Shown here piece by piece: positions 18,313 to 27,191 of a stretch of 64,000 nt of DNA. Made by a program: the position numbers and the translations under genes. The notes below the pieces were generated by a model. That model made no database searches. It was not told the origin of the DNA and saw only the letters and a program-made list of their open reading frames with translations. The DNA is from an uncultured Tateyamaria sp. GTDB taxonomy: Bacteria; Pseudomonadota; Alphaproteobacteria; Rhodobacterales; Rhodobacteraceae. Positions within the stretch are counted from its first letter, which is position 1, and every line of letters starts with the position of its first letter. The stretch spans positions 140,142 through 204,141 of the forward strand of contig NZ_CANLVZ010000007.1 in the NCBI RefSeq assembly GCF_947494755.1, written 5' to 3'.

Positions 18313-20382
18313 TTACGACTTGCGCCGAGGCGGTTGGCCGCCTCCGGTTGCGCCTACCGCGCGGCGGGCCTTGTTCTTTTTGCTGTTGTATTTGGCTGTC
18401 TTGGGCGCGGCCCCTGAGGCGTTGGCGCTTGGCTTGCCTTTGTGCGCGGATTTGTGGCGCGGCTTCTTTGGGGTGCTGACCGCCCCGTCCTGTATCGCCT
18501 TATCCATGGTGCTGGGTGCCTTGGCAAAGCGCGACTTGCCACTGGTCGGTTTCGCGCCCGGTTTGGGTTTGCGCGGTTTGGGGGTCGAGGTGTCATTCCA
18601 GTCAATCGGCGCGCCGTCGTTGTGCGCCTTGGGGGGATCGCCCCAGACCCGTTTGGCGGAGGGTTTGGGGGCGTCGGCGCGCGGCGGCTTGTCTTTGAAC
18701 GCCCGTTTGGGCTTGTCGTCAAAGGCGCGTTTGGGCTTGTCGCCGAAGTCGCGTTTGGGTTTGCCATCGGGTTTGCTCTCGAACCGGGACTTGGGCTGGC
18801 TGGCCGCATCCGGCACGCCGTCAAGCTTCGTGACTTTCGCCCCGCCCTCGACTGTCATGTCCGCGCCAAGCGCCTTGAGAAAGCCGTCCACTGCTTCCGT
18901 TTTCAACTCGACATATGAGGTGTCGTTCTGAATGCGGATCGCGCCGATATCGTCCTTGGTGATATCGCCCGCATTGCACACGATGGGCAAAAGGCGGCGC
19001 ACTTCGACACCCTGATCGCGCCCACCGGAGACGGAGAACCATGTGCTTGGGCCAAAGGGCGCGCGCTCTTTCGGGGCCTTGCCTTCGGCCACGGCAGAGA
19101 GATGTTCGGGTGCGGAATGGCGCAGCCCATGGATGCGCAACAGCGCGGCGGCGAGTTGTTCGGCGCTGAACCGATCCACCAGCTTGGCGACCATCCCGGC
19201 CTCGCCCTCAGCAATCGGGTCAGTCCACATCGGATCGTCCATCAGACGCACTTCGTCCTGCGCGCGCACATCCTCGGCAGAAGGTGCCGCGATCCAATCT
19301 GCATCCAGCTTGGCGCTGCGCAGAATACGGGTCGCTTTGGCGCGGACCTTGGCCGTCACGATCAACGCGCTTGTGCCCTTGCGGCCCGCGCGGCCCGTCC
19401 GCCCAGAGCGGTGCAGCAGCGTTTCGTGGTTCGAGGGCAGTTCGGCATGCACCACCAGATCGAGGTTGGGCAGGTCGATACCGCGCGCGGCCACATCAGT
19501 CGCCACACAGACCCGTGCGCGCCCGTCACGCATGGCTTGCAGCGCGTTGGTGCGCTCGCTTTGCGTCAACTCGCCCGACAGCGCGACCACCGGAAAGCCG
19601 CGATTGGACAGTCGCGTCGTGACCCGGTTCACCATGGCACGTGTGTTGCAGAACACGATGGCATTGGGGGCCTCGTGAAAGCGCAGGATATTGATGATTG
19701 CGTTTTCGGCGTCGTGATTGGCGACCGTCATGGCCTGGTAGGTGATGTCGGCGTGTTGCTTTTCGCCCGTAGTGGTTGCGACACGCACAGCGTCCTTCTG
19801 ATAGGTCTTCGCCAGCCGCGCGATCTGGGCGGGCACAGTGGCCGAGAACATGAGCGTCCGGCGGCTCCCGGGGCACTCGCCAAGAATAAACTCAAGATCC
19901 TCGCGAAAGCCCAGATCAAGCATCTCGTCCGCCTCGTCCAGCACCACGCCGCGAATGGCCGTCAGATCAATCGAGCCGCGCATGATGTGGTCACGCAAGC
20001 GCCCCGGCGTGGCGACAACGATGTGGGCACCGCGACCAAGCGCGCGGCGTTCGTCGCGCATGTCCATGCCACCCACGCAGGAGGCCATGACCACACCCGT
20101 CTCACCATAAAGCCAGCCCAGCTCGCGTTTGACCTGCATCGCGAGCTCGCGCGTGGGCGCTATCACCAGCGCCAGCGGGGCGTCGGCGATCTGAAACAAC
20201 TCTTCGTCGCCCAACAAGGTCGGCCCAAGCGCCAGCCCGAACCCAACGGTCTTGCCCGACCCGGTCTGCGCCGAAACCAGCAGGTCCGCGCCCACGAGAT
20301 CGGGGTCGGTCACAGCCTCCTGCACGGGGGTGAGGTCGATATAACCACGGGCGGTCAGGGCGGATTGAAGTGGTGCGATCAC
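18313..20382 (-). CDS. DEAD-box ATP-dependent RNA helicase
   Basis: A 689-residue helicase that remodels RNA using ATP. Motifs in order: Q-type motif LTPVQ, Walker A AQTGSGKT (38-45), PTRELAMQV, TPGRL, DEAD in VLDEADEMLDLGF, SATVP, then the RecA-2 motifs AIVFCNT, ATDVAARGIDLPNLDLVVH and HRSGRTGRAGRKG. A DbpA-like RNA-binding domain follows (PIVCNAGDITKDDIGAIRI), then a basic tail of about 150 residues with tandem (F/D)xDKPKRAF repeats. I chose the GTG at 20382, which has AGGA 8 bases upstream and starts right at the helicase core; the ATG-less extension to 20430 looks non-homologous. DbpA/CsdA-like roles in ribosome assembly are inferred. Confidence 0.93.
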   Translation of the reverse strand: MIAPLQSALTARGYIDLTPVQEAVTDPDLVGADLLVSAQTGSGKTVGFGLALGPTLLGDEELFQIADAPLALVIAPTRELAMQVKRELGWLYGETGVVMASCVGGMDMRDERRALGRGAHIVVATPGRLRDHIMRGSIDLTAIRGVVLDEADEMLDLGFREDLEFILGECPGSRRTLMFSATVPAQIARLAKTYQKDAVRVATTTGEKQHADITYQAMTVANHDAENAIINILRFHEAPNAIVFCNTRAMVNRVTTRLSNRGFPVVALSGELTQSERTNALQAMRDGRARVCVATDVAARGIDLPNLDLVVHAELPSNHETLLHRSGRTGRAGRKGTSALIVTAKVRAKATRILRSAKLDADWIAAPSAEDVRAQDEVRLMDDPMWTDPIAEGEAGMVAKLVDRFSAEQLAAALLRIHGLRHSAPEHLSAVAEGKAPKERAPFGPSTWFSVSGGRDQGVEVRRLLPIVCNAGDITKDDIGAIRIQNDTSYVELKTEAVDGFLKALGADMTVEGGAKVTKLDGVPDAASQPKSRFESKPDGKPKRDFGDKPKRAFDDKPKRAFKDKPPRADAPKPSAKRVWGDPPKAHNDGAPIDWNDTSTPKPRKPKPGAKPTSGKSRFAKAPSTMDKAIQDGAVSTPKKPRHKSAHKGKPSANASGAAPKTAKYNSKKNKARRAVGATGGGQPPRRKS

Positions 20383-20472
20383 GGGAACGGTCCTAGCAAA
20401 ACGAGGGCGCAAGACGGGACGCTGCGCCAAGCCTGCGCGCCTATGCCCTTTACCGGGGCTTGTCTAGGTAGT

Positions 20473-22827
20473 TTATCGGTCGTCGCCCCCGTCCGTGGCG
20501 TCCTCAAGCAGATCCTCTTCGATGGAGGCCTGCGCCGCGGCGGTGATCGCCTTGCGGTCGTCTTCAGTCAATTCTTCGGCCTTACCATCGGCCAGCCGTA
20601 CGGTCACCTCGCGATGGGCGAACTTAATGCCTTCGCGTTCGAACAGGGCGCGGATTTCCTCATAGACCTTCTTGCGCACCAGCCACTGATCGCCGGGCTT
20701 GGTCATGAACTTCACGCGAATAATCATCGCGCTGTCCTGCATTTCAATCACGCCCTGGGATTTCAGCGGCTGGATGAAATTATCACCGATCACCGGATCG
20801 TCTAGCAGTTCGACCCCCAGATTCTTGATCATCTTGCGCACCTTTTCGACGTCCGTGTCATAGGTGACGCGCAGCGGCAGCTTCATAATCACCCAGTCGC
20901 GCGAGTAGTTGGTCAGCACCTGAATTTCACCAAAGGGCATGGTGTGCAGCGCGCCAAGGTGGTGGCGCAACTGGAACGAACGCACGCTGATCTTTTCGAC
21001 CGTGCCCTTGACCCCGCCCACGTCGATATACTCGCCCTTGCGGAAGGCATCATCGAACAGAAAGAACGCACCCGAAAAGATATCGCGCACAAGGCTCTGG
21101 CTGCCAAAGCCGACCGCGACGCCGATGATCCCCGCACCTGCAAACAGCGGGCCGACATTGATCCCCATCTCCATGAGAACGATCAGCGCGATGGTGAGGA
21201 CGATGAGCAGAAGCACGAAGTTGCGAAACAGCGGCAGAAGGGTCGCCAGACGCGATGCAGACGAACCGCCGCCTTCGTCACCCAGCTCGGCCTCGACCAG
21301 ATCGCCCTGTTCCTCGATGATCTTGTTGTCGATCCAGATGCGGAACACGTTGTAGATGATGTAGCCGATGAACACGATCACGATGATGTCGAGCAGGCGG
21401 TCCGTCCAGCTTTCGCCCATCATGTTCGTCTCGGGCGACCAGATCGCAACGAAAGCATAGGTGCCCGCCACGAAGGCGAGGATACCGGCGATGCGCCGCG
21501 CCAGTCCTTCGAACGAGGTGATGCGCGGGCCGTGAATCATATCGCTGCGGGTTTGCATCACCTCGGCCGTTTCCCCGGTTACCGCGTTGCGTTCCCGCAC
21601 GGCACGCGCGCGCTCAAAACTGCGTTCGATGAAAAAGTTGATGACGCCGTAAACCACGATAATGGTGGTCAGGATTGCCCAACCAGCGGCCAGCAACGGC
21701 ACGCCAAGCGGCTCGCCCAGCACCAGATGATAGGTCTGATCGCCCCATGCAAACAGGAAGTAGAGAACCGCCAAAGGCGCCCATGTCCGCGCCAGCGTGC
21801 GCACCACCCACGAGGCCTGCACCGTCGTCTTGCCATTCAGGATGGCGGTCGTGATCGTGCGCCCGTTGACGATGACCATCGCGATATTCAGCAGCATGAC
21901 CCCGAAACTCATCAGCGAGAACAGGAACACGTAGACTTCGTAATTCAGCCCCAGTTCCTCGATCCATTCGCCGAACAGGATGGTGAAAAAGCCCAAGGCC
22001 GCCCCAACCGACAGCCACAGATGCAGCACACGCGCGGGGCGGTCCTCCATCAACGGAATGCGGTACTGGGCGAGGTAGGGCGACAGGATCATGCGCCATA
22101 TCCCGGCGGCGATCCGGGCCAGAAAGTACCCGACATTGATCAGCGACACAGTGAACTGCATCGCCGAATCCTCGAGCGGGCCGAAGATAATCACGCCCAG
22201 CAGATAGGCCACCGCCATTGAAACGAGGATGCCCACCACCCCAAAGACGAAGCGGAACATCAGGAACGGCATCTTGCCGGAATAGCCCACCGGGTTTTCA
22301 AGGATGCGGGCGACGACAAACCGCTTGGCGATGCGTTTGCCGAAAATCTGGCTTTCGAACACCATGCCGGCGGCAAACAGCGCCAGACTGATGATCAGAG
22401 CCTCGACATAGGCGAATATCGTACCGTCCGGACTGGCCGCACGCAGGATGAACACCACCTCGTTGAATGCATCCGGCAAGTTGAGCAGCCGGTCAAACAG
22501 GGCTGAGCGGAAGGCCACCGCATCATCCTGTATCCCCATCAGGGTCGAGCCTGACGCGGGGGCCGCGCTGTGCGGCGCAGGTTCGCTCACCTGGGTCAGC
22601 ACCTGACCGTCACTGTCGATGACAACCACGCTGACCCCGTTTTCGGCAGCCGTGCGCATGATTTCGGAGATGTCATTTTCCGCCGCTGGCGGAGAGGACG
22701 GCAGCAGACTGTTGAGCCCTTGCGCCTGAAGGGGCATCGGCAGCGCACAAATCATCCACAAAAAAGCACCTGAAATCAGCGCGATGAATGTTCGATATGT
22801 CACAATACGGGTGCCCCGGAAATCCAT
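20473..22827 (-). CDS. Large MscS-family mechanosensitive channel
   Basis: A protein of about 784 residues with an N-terminal signal segment (FIALISGAFLWMICALPMPLQAQG), a periplasmic stretch, roughly ten membrane segments and a C-terminal MscS domain. The pore-helix and beta-domain signature is GVAVGFGSQSLVRDIFSGAF then FRKGEYIDVGGVKGTVEKIS and LHTMPFGEI. The cytosolic alpha/beta domain ends with an acidic tail. Such proteins relieve turgor during hypo-osmotic shock. The start is uncertain: ATG 22827 or GTG 22803, both compatible with the signal segment; the frame extends to 22890. It is divergent from the glycan operon. Confidence 0.92.
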   Translation of the reverse strand: MDFRGTRIVTYRTFIALISGAFLWMICALPMPLQAQGLNSLLPSSPPAAENDISEIMRTAAENGVSVVVIDSDGQVLTQVSEPAPHSAAPASGSTLMGIQDDAVAFRSALFDRLLNLPDAFNEVVFILRAASPDGTIFAYVEALIISLALFAAGMVFESQIFGKRIAKRFVVARILENPVGYSGKMPFLMFRFVFGVVGILVSMAVAYLLGVIIFGPLEDSAMQFTVSLINVGYFLARIAAGIWRMILSPYLAQYRIPLMEDRPARVLHLWLSVGAALGFFTILFGEWIEELGLNYEVYVFLFSLMSFGVMLLNIAMVIVNGRTITTAILNGKTTVQASWVVRTLARTWAPLAVLYFLFAWGDQTYHLVLGEPLGVPLLAAGWAILTTIIVVYGVINFFIERSFERARAVRERNAVTGETAEVMQTRSDMIHGPRITSFEGLARRIAGILAFVAGTYAFVAIWSPETNMMGESWTDRLLDIIVIVFIGYIIYNVFRIWIDNKIIEEQGDLVEAELGDEGGGSSASRLATLLPLFRNFVLLLIVLTIALIVLMEMGINVGPLFAGAGIIGVAVGFGSQSLVRDIFSGAFFLFDDAFRKGEYIDVGGVKGTVEKISVRSFQLRHHLGALHTMPFGEIQVLTNYSRDWVIMKLPLRVTYDTDVEKVRKMIKNLGVELLDDPVIGDNFIQPLKSQGVIEMQDSAMIIRVKFMTKPGDQWLVRKKVYEEIRALFEREGIKFAHREVTVRLADGKAEELTEDDRKAITAAAQASIEEDLLEDATDGGDDR

Positions 22828-22891
22828 GCGGCAAACGCTACGCCAACCGCTGCCTCTTTGACAATCGGTGCGCTTTCCTTTTTGGCACACA

Positions 22892-22906
22892 TCAGATCAC
22901 ATCTGA
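22892..22906. promoter_or_regulatory. Short perfect dyad in the divergent mscS / glycan-operon interval
   Basis: TCAGAT-CAC-ATCTGA, 6-base arms around a 3-base spacer, lies in the interval between the divergent channel gene and the glycosyltransferase operon. TTGACA occurs about 30 bases to its left. Position is suitable for a regulator binding site, but short dyads occur by chance and nothing else supports it. Confidence 0.25.
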
Positions 22907-23084
22907 CGCTGGCATTTTGCAAATGCGCGGCAATAGTGTCATAGCGGAGTGCAGCGGCGTGGACATCAACACATCACACGCGCCAGGATTGGGAAACCGT
23001 GGGCCACGGCCTTCGAATATGGGTGAGACTTTGGGCGCGGTGTGTCATGCGGCCAGGGGCGATACAGGAAACAAGACGACAACT

Positions 23085-24308
23085 ATGGTCCATTCCACCT
23101 CTGCGACACCGGATCGATCCGGCATGCGCCGTCGGCGCGTCGTTCTCTACAGCCATGATACCTTCGGTCTGGGCCATTTGCGCCGCTCGCGGGCGCTGGC
23201 CTCGGCGTTGACGCAATCGGGTGTGGCCGAATCCGCGATCATCCTGACAGGCAGCCCCGTTGCCGGCCGCTTTACCTTTCCCGAAGCCGTCGATCACGTG
23301 CGCCTGCCCGGCGTCAAAAAGCTCGAAGACGGCTCCTATGCCAGCCAAAGCGCGGGCATGGACATCGATCAGACCACGGCCCTGCGCTCCGGTCTGATTG
23401 AATCGACTATTGCGCAGTACGAACCCGATCTGCTGATCGTCGACAAGGAACCGACCGGGTTCCGCGGCGAGTTGCTGCCTGTTCTCAACACGCTGGCCCG
23501 CGAGGGGCGCACCCGCATCGTGCTCGGCCTGCGCGATGTGCTGGATGAACCGGATGTGCTGGCCAGCGAATGGGCGCGCAAAGGGGCGGTTGAGGCCACA
23601 GAGTCCTTTTATGACGAGTTGTGGGTTTACGGTGTCAAGTCCGTTTATGACCCGACGCAGGGCCTGCCCCTCTCGGATGCGGTGCGCGCGCGCACCTTCT
23701 GGACGGGCTATCTGCGCCGCAGCATCGTGGATCCCGCCGAGACGCCTGACACCCCCTACATCCTGATCACCCCTGGTGGCGGTGGGGACGGTGCCGCCAT
23801 GGTCGATCTGCTTCTCAAGGCTTACGAGCAGGACCCGACCCTCGCCCCCCATGCGGTACTGGTCTATGGGCCGTTCCTTTCGGGCGACACCCGCGATGGG
23901 TTCGAGGCGCGCGTGGCCGCCCTTGGGGGCCGTGTCACCGCCACCGGCTTTGACAGCCGCATCGAATCGCTCTTTGCCAGCGCCGAAGGGGTGATCTGCA
24001 TGGGCGGGTACAATACCTTCTGCGAGCTGCTGTCCTTTGATCAGCGCGCCGTGATCGTGCCACGCACCAAGCCGCGCCTCGAACAATGGATCCGCGCCAA
24101 TCGCGCCGAAGAGCTGGGGCTGGTGCGCAATCTCGACCAGTTCCGAGACGAGTTGAACGTCGAGGGCATGATCGCCGCCATCCGCGCCCTGCCCCGCCAA
24201 CAGCGCCCGTCTGAAGCCGGTGCCGATGGTCTGCTCGACGGGCTCGAGGTCGTGAACCAGCGCGCCCGCAACCTGATGAACCAGACCCTGAGCAACGCGG
24301 CTGAATGA
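23085..24308 (+). CDS. Glycosyltransferase, MurG-like fold (first of glycan operon)
   Basis: A 407-residue GT-B type transferase. The N-terminal part has RRVVLYSHDTFGLGHLRRSRALASAL, a GHLRR-type loop as in MurG and related transferases. The C-terminal nucleotide-sugar half has PYILITPGGGGDGAAMVDLL and a donor-site motif GVICMGGYNTFCELLSFDQR, followed by VIVPRTKPRLEQWIRA. The ATG at 23085 is chosen (AGGAA some 14 bases upstream); ATG 23124 just before RRRRVVLYSH is an alternative. It opens a seven-gene run in which every junction is a 4-base ATGA overlap. A second MurG-like paralogue lies at 27188-28315. Sugar donor and acceptor unknown. Confidence 0.85.
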   Translation: MVHSTSATPDRSGMRRRRVVLYSHDTFGLGHLRRSRALASALTQSGVAESAIILTGSPVAGRFTFPEAVDHVRLPGVKKLEDGSYASQSAGMDIDQTTALRSGLIESTIAQYEPDLLIVDKEPTGFRGELLPVLNTLAREGRTRIVLGLRDVLDEPDVLASEWARKGAVEATESFYDELWVYGVKSVYDPTQGLPLSDAVRARTFWTGYLRRSIVDPAETPDTPYILITPGGGGDGAAMVDLLLKAYEQDPTLAPHAVLVYGPFLSGDTRDGFEARVAALGGRVTATGFDSRIESLFASAEGVICMGGYNTFCELLSFDQRAVIVPRTKPRLEQWIRANRAEELGLVRNLDQFRDELNVEGMIAAIRALPRQQRPSEAGADGLLDGLEVVNQRARNLMNQTLSNAAE

Positions 24309-25543
24309 GCAGCGCCGCCCCTCGCCTTGCCATTGTGGTCAAGGGTTGGCCGCGCCTGTCCGAGACCTTCATCGCACAAGAGCTTGTGGCCCTTGAACGT
24401 GCGGGTATCGACTTTGCGATCTGGTCGCTACGCCATCCCACGGACAAGAAAACGCACCCGCTGCACGATCAGTTGAGCGCGGATGTGTTCTACTTGCCCG
24501 AATATCTGCATGACGCGCCGGGCCGGGTGCTGCGTGGGGTTCTGTCTGCCATGGCGCGGCCCGGGTTTTGGGGCGCAGCCTGGCAATTCGCCCGCGACCT
24601 CGCGCGTGATTTCAACCGCAACCGGGTGCGCCGGTTCGGACAGGCCTGCGTGCTGGCGCGCGAACTGCCCACAGGGACCGAGGCGCTATATGCCCATTTC
24701 CTGCACACCCCGTCCTCCGTCGCACGCTACTGTGCGATGATCCGCGGCCTGCCGTGGTCGTTCTCCGCCCATGCCAAGGATATCTGGACCTCACCCGACT
24801 GGGAGCTGCGCGAAAAGCTGAGCACGCAAAGCGTGGGCGCCGCCTTTGGCGCGACTTGCACGGCGTTCGGGGCTGAGCACTTGAACGGACTGGCCGCTGG
24901 CACGCCAGTTGATCTGGTCTATCACGGCCTCGACCTTGCGCGCTTTCCACCGCCCCCCGATCGGCGCGCGCGAGCACCCGGCGATCCGTTCGCGATGCTG
25001 TCCGTAGGGCGGCTGGTCGAGAAAAAGGGGTTTGACAACCTGATCGACGCGTTGGCCCTACTGCCCCCGGAAATCGAGTGGCACTGGACCCATATTGGCG
25101 GCGGGGAACTGGCGGACCAGATGCGCGCCCGCGCCCACGGCGCAGGTGTCAGCGACCGCATCACATGGCGCGGGGCCTGTGATCAGCCCGAAGTGATCGC
25201 GGCAATGCGCGCGGCAGACCTGTTCGTTCTGCCCTCTCGCGTGGCGGCAAATGGGGACCGCGACGGACTGCCCAACGTCTTGATGGAGGCCGCGAGCCAA
25301 AAGCTCGCCATTCTGTCCACGCCCGTCTCGGCCATCCCGGAATTCATTGACGATGGAGTTCATGGGCTCCTCAGCGAAGATGCCCCCGAGGCATTGGCCG
25401 CCCATATGGTCCGCGTCGCCGCGGACCCGACACTTGGCCCGGCCTTGGCCGAGGCCGCCCATGCGCGCCTGCACGCTGAATTCACCATGCAGCCCGGCAT
25501 TGACCACCTTGCTGACCGTCTGCGCTGGATCATGCGCTCATGA
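24305..25543 (+). CDS. GT4-type glycosyltransferase
   Basis: A 412-residue cytoplasmic or membrane-associated glycosyltransferase. It opens with RLAIVVKGWPRLSETFIAQE, the beginning typical of colanic-acid/WcaL-like GT4 enzymes, and has WSFSAHAKDIWTSPDW, VYHGLDLARFPP, the donor-binding domain AMLSVGRLVEKKGFDNLIDAL and the EX7E-like region ADLFVLPSRVAANGDRDGLP-NVLMEAASQKLA. Overlaps both neighbours by ATGA. Inference: adds a sugar during assembly of a surface glycan, together with the other transferases of the operon. Confidence 0.88.
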   Translation: MSSAAPRLAIVVKGWPRLSETFIAQELVALERAGIDFAIWSLRHPTDKKTHPLHDQLSADVFYLPEYLHDAPGRVLRGVLSAMARPGFWGAAWQFARDLARDFNRNRVRRFGQACVLARELPTGTEALYAHFLHTPSSVARYCAMIRGLPWSFSAHAKDIWTSPDWELREKLSTQSVGAAFGATCTAFGAEHLNGLAAGTPVDLVYHGLDLARFPPPPDRRARAPGDPFAMLSVGRLVEKKGFDNLIDALALLPPEIEWHWTHIGGGELADQMRARAHGAGVSDRITWRGACDQPEVIAAMRAADLFVLPSRVAANGDRDGLPNVLMEAASQKLAILSTPVSAIPEFIDDGVHGLLSEDAPEALAAHMVRVAADPTLGPALAEAAHARLHAEFTMQPGIDHLADRLRWIMRS

Positions 25544-26610
25544 AGGTTGCGTTCTATGCCCCGCTCAAGGCCCCCGATCATCCGGTGCCCTCAGGTGATC
25601 GCACGATGGCGCGGGCGTTGATTGCGGCTCTTGGTCATGGCGGGCACGAGGTCGATATTGCGTCCGGTCTGCGCATTTACGAAGGGACAGGCGATGCGGC
25701 CCGGCAATCGGTCCTGATGGCCAAGGCCGAACAAGAGATCGCCCGGCTGCGCATCAGTCCCGACGCAGCATCGTGGCGGGCATGGATCACCTATCACAAC
25801 TACTACAAAGCACCGGACCTGATTGGGCCTGCGGTCGCCGATGCGCTTGGCATTCCCTATATCCAGATCGAAAGTTCGCGGGCGCGCAAGCGGCTGGACG
25901 GCCCGTGGGCCCCATTCGCAGCCGCCGCCGAAGCGGCCAGTGATGTGGCCCACACGATCCTTTATGTCACACAGCACGACGCTCAAACGCTGCGGCGGGA
26001 TGCGCCACAAGGGCAGCGCTTGCGCCATCTGCCGCCCTTTTTGGCGCATGCTGAGTTGCCGCCAGCCAGCGATTTGACCGGCCCCATGATCAGTGTCGGC
26101 ATGATGCGGCCCGGGGACAAGCTGGCCTCTTACGCGTTGATCGCCCAAACGCTGGCCATCTTGCCAGACGGGCTGAATTGGCACCTGACTATTGCCGGGG
26201 ACGGAGAGGCGCGGGCCGAGGTTGCAACCCTGATGGCACCTTTTGGCGACCGGGTGCAGATGGCTGGCACCCTCGACGCGGATGCCCTTGGTGCGCGGTT
26301 GCGCACCGCCAGCCTGCTGCTGTGGCCCGGCGTGAATGAAGCCTTCGGGCTCGCCTATCTTGAAGCGCAGGCGGCAGGTATTCCCGTCGTGGCGCAGGAC
26401 CGCACTGGCGTGCGCGAAGTGGTGACCGGCCCCCTGTCGGATATGGATGCCGGCCCCGCCGCGATGGCAGATTACATCATGGCCCTTTTGACCAACCAAC
26501 AGATGCGCGCGCGGGCCGGAGCAGCAGCGCGCGCAATGATCCAAGCCCGCCACCTTTTGAGCTCGGCCGCGACAACCCTGACGGCCGTTCTGGATGAGGT
26601 CGCGCAATGA
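25540..26610 (+). CDS. Glycosyltransferase, GT4-like
   Basis: A 356-residue GT-B protein. N-terminal MKVAFYAPLKAPDHPVPSGD with a dynamic loop GDRTMARALIAAL, a central HNYYKAPDLIGPAVADALG, and a C-terminal donor domain with MISVGMMRPGDKLASYALIA, LTIAGDGEARAEVATLMAPF and the acidic motif LLLWPGVNEAFGLAYLEAQA, where E...E matches GT4 active sites. It overlaps the preceding GT4 and the following phosphatase gene by ATGA. The N-terminal half is shorter than usual. Substrate unknown. Confidence 0.85.
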   Translation: MKVAFYAPLKAPDHPVPSGDRTMARALIAALGHGGHEVDIASGLRIYEGTGDAARQSVLMAKAEQEIARLRISPDAASWRAWITYHNYYKAPDLIGPAVADALGIPYIQIESSRARKRLDGPWAPFAAAAEAASDVAHTILYVTQHDAQTLRRDAPQGQRLRHLPPFLAHAELPPASDLTGPMISVGMMRPGDKLASYALIAQTLAILPDGLNWHLTIAGDGEARAEVATLMAPFGDRVQMAGTLDADALGARLRTASLLLWPGVNEAFGLAYLEAQAAGIPVVAQDRTGVREVVTGPLSDMDAGPAAMADYIMALLTNQQMRARAGAAARAMIQARHLLSSAATTLTAVLDEVAQ

Positions 26611-27191
26611 TCCGCCTTGCCCTCTTGCGTCACGGCCATACTCATTGGAACCGCGCAGGGCGCATTCAGGGGCGCACCGACATCCCGCTTGACGACGCCG
26701 CAAGGGCGCAGCTTGGTGAGATGCGCTTGCCTGACGACTGGGCGCGCGCTGATCTGGTGGCAAGCCCCCTGTCGCGCGCGATGGAGACGGGAACGCTGCT
26801 CACCGGTCGCACGCCGCTGGCCGAACCCGCCTTGATCGAGATGGATTGGGGCACTTGGGAAGGACACCAAGGCGCTGACCTGCACCGCGATCCCGCCTCG
26901 GGCTTTCGCGATATCGAAGCGTGGGGCTGGGACTATTGCCCGCCGGGTGGGGAAAGCCCGCAGACTGTGCGGGATCGGGTCCTGCCCTGGGCGCAAACTC
27001 TGCGCCGCGACACGGTCGCGATCTGCCACATCGGGGTGATGCGGGTCTTGATGGCCGTCGCCACGGGCTGGGATTTCACAGGCCCCGCCCCGTTTCAGAT
27101 CAAGCGAAACCGTCTGTTTTGCATCACGATTGACCGCACCGATTGGCGCGCGGACCCCAATGCCACACGGCTGATTGGGCGGTCGTCATGA
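26607..27191 (+). CDS. Histidine phosphatase (phosphoglycerate mutase-like) family protein
   Basis: A 194-residue branch-1 histidine phosphatase. The catalytic RHG motif is in LALLRHGHTHWNRAGRIQGR; the second histidine is in VAICHIGVMRVLM, and the acid base is likely in LIEMDWGTWEG. Members remove phosphate from small molecules or sugar phosphates through a phosphohistidine. Its place between glycosyltransferase genes, overlapping both by ATGA, suggests action on a sugar phosphate or glycan intermediate of this operon instead of general metabolism, which is inference. Confidence 0.88.
   Translation: MIRLALLRHGHTHWNRAGRIQGRTDIPLDDAARAQLGEMRLPDDWARADLVASPLSRAMETGTLLTGRTPLAEPALIEMDWGTWEGHQGADLHRDPASGFRDIEAWGWDYCPPGGESPQTVRDRVLPWAQTLRRDTVAICHIGVMRVLMAVATGWDFTGPAPFQIKRNRLFCITIDRTDWRADPNATRLIGRSS

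Noticed and set aside
19102..20805. 567-codon plus-strand frame opposite the helicase
   Set aside because: Antisense of DEAD motifs; spans the helicase start and the mscS end, which no real gene would do.
22788..23084. N-terminal extension of the first glycosyltransferase to 22788
   Set aside because: It would run across the divergent promoter region and start inside mscS; no homology-like content before 23085.
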